A DNA stretch of 5,688 nt from NCBI GenBank assembly GCA_905235955.1, contig CAJONN010000123.1:1-5688 (forward strand), in the 5' to 3' direction. How positions within the stretch are numbered: position 1 is the first letter of the stretch; each line of letters opens with the position of its first letter. The DNA is from an uncultured Marinilabiliaceae bacterium. Its GTDB lineage: Bacteria > Bacteroidota > Bacteroidia > Bacteroidales > Marinilabiliaceae. Under the pieces are notes generated by a model. The model did no database searches. It had not been told where the DNA came from and was given only the letters and a program-made list of their open reading frames with translations. Positions 1 through 5,412 of this stretch are shown here, piece by piece. Made by a program: the position numbers and the translations under genes.

Positions 1-11
1 ATTTTCTGTTT

Positions 12-80
12 GAGCGAAGCGAGTTAAAATCGTTTAGCGGAGCGGAGATAATTTTTAGTGGAGTGGCAACAGCGACGAGT
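12..80. repeat. Degenerate G-rich direct repeats in intergenic DNA
   Basis: Related blocks recur within about 70 bp: GAGCGAAGCGAG (12-23), AGCGGAGCGGAG (36-47), AGTGGAGTGGCA (57-68), then CAGCGACGAG (70-79). They share an AGYG-R-AGYG core separated by AT-rich spacers and keep no open reading frame of note. They sit directly before the perfect hairpin at 89-117, so both may belong to one dispersed intergenic element. The similarity is seen directly. Whether it is a repeat family in the genome is inference. A decayed gene end is an alternative. Confidence 0.45.
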
Positions 81-88
81 TCTTTTTG

Positions 89-117
89 TTACTTTTTCTT
101 GCGGAAAGAAAAAGTAA
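89..117. repeat. Perfect 12-bp inverted repeat (hairpin)
   Basis: TTACTTTTTCTT (89-100) is followed by the 5-nt loop GCGGA and its exact reverse complement (106-117). The arms are AT-rich, and the U-rich side is the 5' arm on the + strand, so there is no clear U-tract after the hairpin on that strand. It could be part of a repeated palindromic element, or a terminator for a gene to the left of the window. The pairing is certain and the role unknown. Confidence 0.6.
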
Positions 118-211
118 AATTAATGGGAAGGTCGTATATTGGGGACTTGTTTGCAGTACATTTCTACTTGCGAAACTTGAGTAAAGTAAACTAGTGTAGC
201 TTTCAACATTT
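118..211. other. Intergenic stretch with no recognisable gene
   Basis: Together with the repeats before it, this makes the first 211 bases non-coding as far as I can see. No reading frame with protein-like composition is present on either strand, and I see no tRNA or known RNA fold. It leads into the promoter of the first gene. Confidence 0.5.
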
Positions 212-242
212 TTTGAAAGTTTGCCCGAAATGTCTAAATTTG
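212..242 (+). promoter_or_regulatory. Bacteroidetes-type promoter for hslR
   Basis: TTTG at 212-215 and TAAATTTG at 235-242 match the -33 (TTTG) and -7 (TAnnTTTG) elements of the Bacteroidetes primary sigma factor exactly, with a 19-bp gap, within the usual range. This predicts a transcript starting near 248 and a leader of about 75 nt before the hslR ATG. The -33 element lies inside an inverted repeat (CTTTCAA 200-206, TTGAAAG 213-219), a possible operator. Confidence 0.7.
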
Positions 243-267
243 TTCCAAAATTTTTTATATTAATTAA

Positions 268-314
268 ATGGTAGTTGTATTGCTAACAACATTAGCAATA
301 TTTCTACCTTTTTT
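268..314 (+). terminator. Leader hairpin with U-run: candidate attenuator before hslR
   Basis: TATTGCTAA (278-286) pairs perfectly with TTAGCAATA (292-300) across the 5-nt loop CAACA. A 3x3 internal loop then gives way to GGTAG (270-274) pairing with CTACC (304-308), and six Ts follow at 309-314. This is the form of a rho-independent terminator, yet it lies downstream of the predicted hslR promoter and ends 10 bp before the hslR ATG. It may therefore attenuate hslR rather than end an upstream transcript. It could also just stabilise the mRNA or block read-through. Confidence 0.55.
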
Positions 315-318
315 ATAA
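268..318 (+). CDS. Possible 16-residue hydrophobic leader peptide
   Basis: An ATG at 268 opens a frame reading MVVVLLTTLAIFLPFL and stopping at TAA 316-318, six bases before the hslR ATG. It starts about 20 nt after the predicted transcript start and runs through the whole terminator-like hairpin, so a translating ribosome would melt that hairpin. The product is rich in Val, Leu and Ile, which recalls leader peptides of branched-chain amino-acid attenuators. However, T-rich DNA encodes such residues by chance, and a 16-codon frame is short. I rate it a candidate only, since no homology can be claimed. Confidence 0.2.
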   Translation: MVVVLLTTLAIFLPFL

Positions 319-324
319 AACTTT

Positions 325-789
325 ATGGCTACCCTCCAACAAGTTCGCATCGACAAATTTCTGTGGGCTGTGCGCCTATTCAAAACACGTTCAGTAGCAG
401 CCGAAGCTATCAAAAAAGGACGCATCATGATGAGTGGCACACAGGTAAAAGGTTCGCGCAACGTCAAAGTAGGCGACGTAATACAGATAAAAGTGCCACC
501 AGCCACACGATCATTTGAAATAATACAACTTGCACAAAACCGCATGGGTGCCAAACTCGTGCCAGACCATATCAAAGAAGTTACGCCAAAAGATCAGCTC
601 GAAATAATTGAACTACAACGTCTTGCTGCAAATATGAACCGACGCAAAGGACTTGGCAGACCAACCAAAAAAGAGCGTAGAGACATCGATGGATTCTTTG
701 GCACCGATGCTACATTCAACGGCATATTTGAAGACTACGATGAAGATGATTACGACTTCGATTTTGACCTCGACAGCGACAATGAATAG
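325..789 (+). CDS. hslR: Hsp15-like S4-domain RNA-binding protein
   Basis: This 154-residue protein carries an S4 RNA-binding domain at about residues 8-67 (VRIDKFLWAVRLFKTRS..AIKKGRI...VKVGD). A basic segment, RPTKKERRD, at 112-120 closely matches the C-terminal part of E. coli Hsp15. In E. coli, Hsp15 binds stalled 50S subunits carrying peptidyl-tRNA and returns them to the translation cycle; I infer the same role here. The last 19 residues (136-154) form a tail with 12 Asp or Glu mixed with Phe and Tyr, longer and more acidic than the E. coli C-terminus. The ATG chosen begins just before the S4 domain and follows a predicted promoter and structured leader. It is followed 27 bp later by the DUF4924 gene, probably co-transcribed. 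Confidence 0.88.
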   Translation: MATLQQVRIDKFLWAVRLFKTRSVAAEAIKKGRIMMSGTQVKGSRNVKVGDVIQIKVPPATRSFEIIQLAQNRMGAKLVPDHIKEVTPKDQLEIIELQRLAANMNRRKGLGRPTKKERRDIDGFFGTDATFNGIFEDYDEDDYDFDFDLDSDNE

Positions 790-816
790 AGATACATACC
801 TCACAAACAACAACTT

Positions 817-1404
817 ATGATTATTGCACAGCAAAAAAGAAAAGAGAGCATAGTAGAATATCTGCTCTATATGTGGCAAGTAGAAGACCTTATCAGAGCT
901 AACCACCTCGATATGACGCAGATAGAAAAAACAATTATAAGCAAATACTCAGCCATAGCACCAGAGCAGCAGCAAGCCATTCGTGACTGGTGGGACAACC
1001 TTACCGAAATGATGCGCATAGAGAAAAAAGAGGAAAACGGACACCTGCAAATAACCAAAGCACTGATGGACGACGTGTATAACTATCACCTCTACCTACT
1101 CACCCAAAATACCGAAATAGCCTATCAGAACGCCTTCCAGAACGCTTGGCCAGACCTCAATGTATTGCAAGGTAAAATAAAAAATGGCGACAAAATGCAC
1201 CACATAGAACTCGCCCTCAACGCCATCTACGACTACTTCTTGCTCAAGCTACAAAACAAAACCATATTGGCCGATACCACCAACGCCCTAATGCGCATAA
1301 GCCACTTCATGGCAATGCTCAGCAGCCGATACCTAAAAGCTGAAAAAGAACTCGAAAAAGAACTAAGTACCAACACAGATGGTACACTAAACCAAACAAA
1401 ATAG
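817..1404 (+). CDS. DUF4924 family protein, function unknown
   Basis: The 195-residue product begins MIIAQQKRKESIVEYLLYMW, followed by QVEDLIRA. I recognise this opening from the DUF4924 family of Bacteroidota, whose role I do not know. The central part (about 108-150) has the family-like segment with WPDL, an Ile-Glu-Leu-Ala-Leu-Asn run and YDYFLLKL. It appears mainly alpha-helical and soluble, with no signal peptide or membrane segment, and ends in a Lys/Glu-rich helix (about 170-184) plus a polar tail. It starts 27 bp after hslR with an A-rich leader and no promoter of its own, so it likely shares the hslR transcript. A link to ribosome function is only guilt by association. Family call fairly sure, function not. 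Confidence 0.8.
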   Translation: MIIAQQKRKESIVEYLLYMWQVEDLIRANHLDMTQIEKTIISKYSAIAPEQQQAIRDWWDNLTEMMRIEKKEENGHLQITKALMDDVYNYHLYLLTQNTEIAYQNAFQNAWPDLNVLQGKIKNGDKMHHIELALNAIYDYFLLKLQNKTILADTTNALMRISHFMAMLSSRYLKAEKELEKELSTNTDGTLNQTK

Positions 1405-1482
1405 ACAAACATAAAAACAGAAAAACCACATTTTATTGGGCAAAAAAAAGTTGCACCAATGCTATTTTATAAACACTTTTAA

Positions 1483-1490
1483 TATATTTG
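1483..1490 (+). promoter_or_regulatory. -7 box of a promoter for the glycosyltransferase gene
   Basis: TATATTTG is an exact TAnnTTTG match, 61 bp before the GTG start, in the 147-bp gap after the DUF4924 gene. No TTTG stands at the ideal -33 distance; the nearest TTG (1451-1453) is too far upstream. The promoter may therefore be weak or use a diverged upstream element. It would start transcription near 1497 and could serve the glycosyltransferase, sigma factor and rsmG genes as one unit. Confidence 0.5.
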
Positions 1491-1551
1491 CAACTAATAT
1501 TATTGATAGCTAACGCAATAATATTTAGCCAAAATACCAAACACAACAAAA

Positions 1552-2670
1552 GTGACAGACATAATAATATACCTACTGATAATTGTAAGTACTGCATTCG
1601 TTTTTCAGACGTTCTATTGGTTGTTTTTTATGTTCAGAATAGGAAAACACCCAGAACGTTCGACCAAATGTCAACCAATATCAATCATCATTTGTGCCAA
1701 AAACGAAGCTGACAATCTTATACAACTCATACCACAACTCTACCAACAAGATTACAGAGAATTTCAGATAATTGTGGTAGACGACTGTTCTACTGATGAT
1801 ACACCAATGGTGTTGGCACAGCTCAAAACGCAATACAACGACCTGTACTACACCACAATACCTGCCGATGGTAAATTCCATCACAGCAAAAAACTTGCTG
1901 TAACCGTAGGCATCAAAGCAGCCAAACATGAGCGCATGGTATTCATCGATGCCGACTGCCGACCATGCAGCAACCGATGGCTACGCGAACTCTCTGATGC
2001 CTACCTTGGAGGTAAAGAGATGGTAATAGGCTACGGCAAATATGGCAAAGAGAGCGGATTCCTCAACTTCTTCATCCGCTTCGAAACATTCTGGAACGCA
2101 GTGCAATACTTTGGTTATGCCAAAGCCTTCAGACCATTTATGGGCGTAGGTCGGAACCTATCATACACCAAAGCACTCTACGAGCAAAGTTCCAAATTCA
2201 GAAGCAGCCTACAACTACTCTCTGGCGACGACGACATGTTTGTAAGCGAAGTAGGCACCAAACGCAACACCGCCATTTGCTACACTGCCGAATCGCACAC
2301 CATAAGCGAACCCAAACATACGTGGAAAGATTGGATGGCACAAAAAGCACGTCATCTGACCACAGCACCATACTATCCCCTAAGCATCAAAACACTGCTA
2401 ACATTCGAAATTGTCAGTAGGCAGCTATTTATCTGGGGAAGCATAGCAGCACTTATATTATGTGCTGACGACAATATACGCATAGCCATAGCTGCAACAT
2501 GGTTTGTGCGCGAAGCAACAATGCATACATCATTGCTGCTTGCCCAACACCACATGGGCGAAAACGGATTGTGGTATCACACATTCATCATGGACATTAT
2601 AATGCCATGGATACAAGCATATGTGTGGTTTTGGAGTATAATCAGTAAACACCGAGATACATGGAAATAA
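1552..2670 (+). CDS. Membrane-anchored family 2 glycosyltransferase
   Basis: The 372-residue product has one N-terminal membrane helix (about 4-29) and a GT-A catalytic domain. Its family 2 marks are SIIICAKNEADN (44-55), VVDDCSTDDT (75-84), the DAD metal-binding motif at 133-135, GDDD at 225-228 as the likely catalytic acidic site, and QKARH at 264-268, a variant of QxxRW. Hydrophobic stretches at about 283-303, 309-331 and 345-364 form a C-terminal membrane bundle, so it should act on the cytoplasmic face of the inner membrane on a lipid or envelope acceptor. Donor and acceptor cannot be told. The start is GTG: an in-frame stop at 1519-1521 excludes more distant starts, and the first in-frame ATG (codon 27) would remove the anchor. 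Its end overlaps the sigma gene by 10 bp. Confidence 0.85.
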   Translation: MTDIIIYLLIIVSTAFVFQTFYWLFFMFRIGKHPERSTKCQPISIIICAKNEADNLIQLIPQLYQQDYREFQIIVVDDCSTDDTPMVLAQLKTQYNDLYYTTIPADGKFHHSKKLAVTVGIKAAKHERMVFIDADCRPCSNRWLRELSDAYLGGKEMVIGYGKYGKESGFLNFFIRFETFWNAVQYFGYAKAFRPFMGVGRNLSYTKALYEQSSKFRSSLQLLSGDDDMFVSEVGTKRNTAICYTAESHTISEPKHTWKDWMAQKARHLTTAPYYPLSIKTLLTFEIVSRQLFIWGSIAALILCADDNIRIAIAATWFVREATMHTSLLLAQHHMGENGLWYHTFIMDIIMPWIQAYVWFWSIISKHRDTWK

Positions 2671-3422
2671 ACGAATCCAAATTAGACATTGACGACAACT
2701 TGCACGATGAAGAAGAAGAGGAGGTAGAAACCGACGATATGCAACTCGGCGACATGCAGATAGATGAGGAGGAGGAAAAAAAAGCACAACCAGTGCACTC
2801 CGACAAAGCAAAATACGACATGGACCTTGTGCAAAAAGCTATCGATGGTGACCAACATGCTTATGGCGAACTAATGGCAAGGTATAAAGACTCTATATAC
2901 TTTATGCTGCTCAAAATGGTAAACAACAAGAGCGATGCCGAAGACCTCACCATCGAAGCATTTGGCAAAGCCTTCAAAAACATCAAGCAATATTCGCCAA
3001 ACTATGCCTTCAGCACTTGGCTATTCAAAATAGCCTCGAATAATGGCATCGACTTCTTGCGCAAAAAACGCAACATCATCGTCTCAATAGACGATGACGG
3101 CAACGACAAAGAAGACGCTAAGCCAATGGTTGTGCCCTACGATGGTCTCGACCCTGCTGAAACAATGATAAAATCGCAAATGGCACAACTTGTGCGCAAC
3201 GTGGTGCAAAAACTCAAACCACGCTATCGCTCACTTGTTGAGTTGCGCTACTTCCAAGAGCTCTCATACGAAGAGATAAGCCAGCAACTTGACTTGCCAC
3301 TTGGCACCGTCAAAGCTCAGCTTTTCCGCTCGCGCGAACTGCTATACAACATACTCAAAAACACCGAAACCGCTGAAGGACATCTCCGACATACTGACAA
3401 CGGCGAAGATGAAGAAGAGTAG
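2661..3422 (+). CDS. ECF-like RNA polymerase sigma factor with acidic ends
   Basis: The 253-residue protein has sigma region 2 at about 55-137 (DLVQKAIDGD..DAEDLTIEAFGKAFKNI..FSTWLFKIASN..DFLRKK). Region 4 lies at about 181-233 (LKPRYRSLVELRYFQELSYEEI, then LPLGTVKAQLFRSRELL, the helix-turn-helix). Region 3 is absent, as in extracytoplasmic-function sigma factors. It would direct core RNA polymerase to an unknown promoter set. Unusual is an extension of about 53 residues before region 2, with 20 acidic residues in the first 40, plus an acidic C-terminus (DNGEDEEE); typical ECF factors lack this. No anti-sigma gene lies beside it. The ATG overlaps the glycosyltransferase stop by 10 bp, suggesting translational coupling. 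Internal Met27, Met32 or Met54 could be alternative starts, the last giving an ECF of normal size. Confidence 0.87.
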   Translation: MEINESKLDIDDNLHDEEEEEVETDDMQLGDMQIDEEEEKKAQPVHSDKAKYDMDLVQKAIDGDQHAYGELMARYKDSIYFMLLKMVNNKSDAEDLTIEAFGKAFKNIKQYSPNYAFSTWLFKIASNNGIDFLRKKRNIIVSIDDDGNDKEDAKPMVVPYDGLDPAETMIKSQMAQLVRNVVQKLKPRYRSLVELRYFQELSYEEISQQLDLPLGTVKAQLFRSRELLYNILKNTETAEGHLRHTDNGEDEEE

Positions 3423-3450
3423 CTCACAATAGTTCTACACACAAAACACA

Positions 3451-4071
3451 ATGAACCTCGTAGAAAAATATTTTACTACACTTACTGGCGAGCAAAAAGA
3501 ACAATTTGCCGCCCTTCCCTCGATATATGCCGATTGGAACGCAAAAATAAACGTCATATCGCGTAAAGACATTGAACACATCGAAGAAAAACACATATTA
3601 CACTCGCTTGCCATAGCCAAATATACACACTTTAGCGAAGGTACAAAAATAATAGATGTGGGCACTGGCGGTGGCTTTCCGGGCATACCATTGGCTATAA
3701 TGTTCCCATACATCGACTTTTTGCTTATCGACTCAATAGGCAAAAAAATAAAAGTAGTAGAAGGTGTGGCTCAACAGCTTGGTTTGCATAATATTAGAGC
3801 CATTCAGAGCCGTTCAGAGCAGATAAAAGAGAAGTTTGACTTCATAGTAAGTAGGGCTGTAACAGCCTTCCCTGACTTTGTAAAAATGACAAAGCACCTT
3901 GTAAGCAAACAAAACAACAATGCATGCGCCAACGGCATATTATATCTCAAAGGTGGCGATTTCGACAACGAAATAACACCATTTGGCAACTCGGCACTTG
4001 TATATCCGCTGAGCAACTATTTTGAAGAGGAATTTTTTGAGACCAAAAAACTTATCCATCTTTCGCTCTGA
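3451..4071 (+). CDS. rsmG: 16S rRNA (guanine-527 N7) methyltransferase RsmG
   Basis: This 206-residue enzyme matches the GidB/RsmG family in length and motifs. It has WNAKINVISRKD (29-40), the conserved HILHSL (48-53), the SAM-binding loop IIDVGTGGGFPGIPLAI (67-83), an acidic residue ending the next strand (D94), and VSRAV (133-137). In the family it transfers a methyl group from SAM to N7 of G527 in the 530 loop of 16S rRNA on the small subunit; loss causes low-level streptomycin resistance in other bacteria. The gene is intact, ending in a family-typical ETKKLIHL segment. It starts 28 bp after the sigma gene with an A-rich leader and no clear promoter, so it is likely in that operon. A 7-bp tandem array begins 14 bp after its stop. 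Confidence 0.95.
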   Translation: MNLVEKYFTTLTGEQKEQFAALPSIYADWNAKINVISRKDIEHIEEKHILHSLAIAKYTHFSEGTKIIDVGTGGGFPGIPLAIMFPYIDFLLIDSIGKKIKVVEGVAQQLGLHNIRAIQSRSEQIKEKFDFIVSRAVTAFPDFVKMTKHLVSKQNNNACANGILYLKGGDFDNEITPFGNSALVYPLSNYFEEEFFETKKLIHLSL

Positions 4072-4084
4072 AAATAGCATAATA

Positions 4085-4182
4085 CTTACAACTTATAACT
4101 TATAACTTATAACTTATAACTTACAACTTATAACTTATAACTTATAACTTATAACTTATAACTTATAACTTACAACTTATAA
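4085..4182. repeat. Tandem array of 14 heptamers (CTTATAA)
   Basis: Fourteen uninterrupted 7-bp units follow rsmG. Eleven are CTTATAA, and units 1, 6 and 13 are CTTACAA. There is no length variation inside the array, and the variants at fixed places suggest block duplication of a few units. Seven is not a multiple of three, but the array lies outside any gene I accept, so copy-number change would alter spacing upstream of the araC-type gene rather than a reading frame. Role unknown; replication slippage is the likely origin. Confidence 0.95.
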
Positions 4183-4211
4183 CTCAATGCAAGTAAAGTA
4201 GCCACGAATAG

Positions 4212-4250
4212 ACGAAAGATTATAGGTAGGTGGTGTAGCGGTTCTTTCGT
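4212..4250. repeat. 8-bp inverted repeat upstream of the araC-type gene
   Basis: ACGAAAGA (4212-4219) and its exact reverse complement TCTTTCGT (4243-4250) are separated by 23 bp and end 44 bp before the regulator's ATG. It may be a two-half-site operator (half-site centres about three helical turns apart) or a leader hairpin. I found no exact TAnnTTTG promoter between the heptamer array and this gene. Confidence 0.4.
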
Positions 4251-4294
4251 ACAGCCAACAATAAATATTTACTGCAATAAAAATCCCCACTGCA

Positions 4295-5137
4295 ATGAAC
4301 GCTTTTATTTCAATTACCGAACTCACATCTTTGAATATCAAGCCCAATAAAGAATATGTGAACGATGGCGTTTGTTGTGGATTTTTTCTTTGTAGAAGTG
4401 GTGAGCTTGTGGTGCAAGTGCCTGACAAACAAGTTGTTCTGCACCGGTCGGAATGCTATGTATTTTTACAATCGACGTATATAAATATTTTGTCGGCATC
4501 GGCTGATTTTGTTGCTTATGAGGTTAAATTTTCGCTCGAATATGTGGTATTTCTCGTTAAGCAATTTATGGATTTCGAGAAGCTTTACAACATTCGAAAC
4601 AATCCGATTGTCGAACTTCGTCGCTCGCAGATGAATGACCTTGTGCGCCAATGTCGGCAGATGAAAGCTATGCTCAATTATAGTAAAACTAATTCTGATT
4701 ATTTTCTTGAAACTCAGCTTTTTAGTTCTATGGCGCGAGCTCTCTGCTACGAGGTCTTGGCCATCTATTTTTTCGACCGAAAACTTACTACCAACAAGCC
4801 GCCGCTCAAGTCAGATTTGGTTTATCTCAATTTTGTTGTCGACCTTTTTACATATTATAAAGAGCACCGCGATGTGGCATTTTATGCGCAGCGGCAAAAT
4901 ATCGAGCAACGTTATTTTTCAGCTATCATCAAGCAAGCAACGGGCGAAAATGCTTTGCAAATTGTTGCAAACATTGTCATCGGTGAGGCGAAGCATCTCC
5001 TGCGTTTTACTGACCTGTCTATTAAGGAAATAGCTACACAGCTTAACTTTACTTCTCAATCGTTTTTTGGCAAATATTTTAAGCTTTACACTGGTACATC
5101 GCCACTTTCATATCGAAATGAAATGAGTGTAAACTAA
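4295..5137 (+). CDS. AraC-family transcriptional regulator
   Basis: The 280-residue protein has an N-terminal beta-rich cupin-like sensing region (about 20-100) and a C-terminal DNA-binding region of two helix-turn-helix units. HTH1 is about 193-213 (VAFYAQRQNIEQRYFSAIIKQ). HTH2 is about 241-262 (LSIKEIATQLNFTSQSFFGKYFK), followed by the family-typical TGTSPLSYR at 266-274. It has no signal peptide or membrane helix, so it is a one-component cytoplasmic regulator, not a hybrid sensor. Its ligand and targets are unknown; no neighbour on its strand follows it. The ATG gives a normal family length. Codon use differs from the upstream genes: T ends 17 of 43 codons at residues 167-209, against 6 of 40 in the glycosyltransferase (124-163). 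This could mean separate acquisition or low expression. Confidence 0.9.
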   Translation: MNAFISITELTSLNIKPNKEYVNDGVCCGFFLCRSGELVVQVPDKQVVLHRSECYVFLQSTYINILSASADFVAYEVKFSLEYVVFLVKQFMDFEKLYNIRNNPIVELRRSQMNDLVRQCRQMKAMLNYSKTNSDYFLETQLFSSMARALCYEVLAIYFFDRKLTTNKPPLKSDLVYLNFVVDLFTYYKEHRDVAFYAQRQNIEQRYFSAIIKQATGENALQIVANIVIGEAKHLLRFTDLSIKEIATQLNFTSQSFFGKYFKLYTGTSPLSYRNEMSVN

Positions 5138-5241
5138 GCTGAAAAAGTTAACTTTCAGAAAATAAGCCTTGAAGTGGCGAAAGAAATATAACCGACAAAT
5201 TGCTTCCAATAATTAGTATGGAATCCGTTTTGTAGAAACGT

Positions 5242-5251
5242 GCCACGTGGC
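5242..5251. repeat. 10-bp perfect palindrome GCCACGTGGC
   Basis: This self-complementary, GC-rich site stands in the AT-rich gap between the convergent araC-type gene and the tRNA operon terminator. It contains CACGTG. It could be a protein-binding or restriction site, and a chance origin cannot be excluded. The rest of 5138-5284 shows no gene. Confidence 0.3.
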
Positions 5252-5284
5252 GTATCTCAAATACACAAGAATAAGGCATAACAC

Positions 5285-5315
5285 AAAAAAAAGCAATCAG
5301 AAAGAATCTGACTGC
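5285..5315 (-). terminator. Rho-independent terminator of the tRNA-Val operon
   Basis: Read on the minus strand, GCAGTCAG pairs with CTGATTGC (one G-U pair) across a 7-nt loop, and eight Ts follow directly. It lies 15 bp after the 3' end of the last tRNA gene and closes the three-tRNA operon. Confidence 0.85.
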
Positions 5316-5330
5316 TCTCTATATCTTGGG

Positions 5331-5405
5331 TGGGCGCTGAGGGATTCGAACCCCCGACCCTCTGCTTGTAAGGCAGATGCTCTGAACCAGCTGAGCTAAG
5401 CGCCC
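5331..5405 (-). tRNA. tRNA-Val (anticodon TAC), promoter-distal copy
   Basis: The minus strand folds as a full cloverleaf of 75 nt to the discriminator A: acceptor GGGCGCT, D arm GCTC/GAGC, anticodon stem TCTGC/GCAGA with loop CTTACAA (anticodon at 5368-5370, reading GTA valine codons), and a T arm with TTCGAAT. It is identical to the other two copies in its body. Its encoded end is ACCCA rather than ACCA, so the genomic CCA is interrupted by one extra C; maturation would need trimming and CCA addition by a nucleotidyltransferase. Confidence 0.96.
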
Positions 5406-5412
5406 TTAAAAT

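Noticed and set aside
613..906. Minus-strand frame across the hslR-DUF4924 junction
   Set aside because: It is antisense to two well-supported genes, and its hydrophobic runs mirror the Asp/Glu codons of the hslR tail.
1435..1460. Imperfect hairpin ATTGGGC / GCACCAAT after the DUF4924 gene as a terminator
   Set aside because: The stem needs a bulge and no U-run follows, so I do not call a terminator there.
1488..1712. 74-codon frame overlapping the glycosyltransferase start
   Set aside because: It begins within the -7 box, has no family features, and overlaps the true gene, whose membrane anchor and catalytic motifs are in another frame.
2719..2741. AGGAGG followed by ATG inside the sigma gene (Met27 start)
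   Set aside because: The motif arises from Glu codons, its 14-nt spacing is too long, and Bacteroidota rarely use Shine-Dalgarno sites. The overlapping upstream ATG is better placed, though Met54 stays possible.
2530..2811. Minus-strand frame over the glycosyltransferase-sigma overlap
   Set aside because: Its Ser, Phe and Leu runs are the complement of the sigma gene's acidic codons; it has no domain.
4085..4182. CRISPR array
   Set aside because: The units are 7 bp and contiguous with no spacers, so it is a simple tandem repeat.
4177..4428. Minus-strand frame with a hydrophobic stretch, antisense to the start of the araC-type gene
   Set aside because: It runs from inside the regulator's coding region into the heptamer array, and I saw no promoter or family signature.
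4707..5033. 108-codon + strand frame inside the araC-type gene
   Set aside because: It is a shadow of the HTH-bearing frame, with Ser/Leu/Cys-rich low-quality protein sequence.
5140..5160. CTGAAA / TTTCAG hairpin just after the araC-type stop as a terminator
   Set aside because: The stem is only 6 bp, AT-rich, and is followed by A-rich rather than T-rich sequence.
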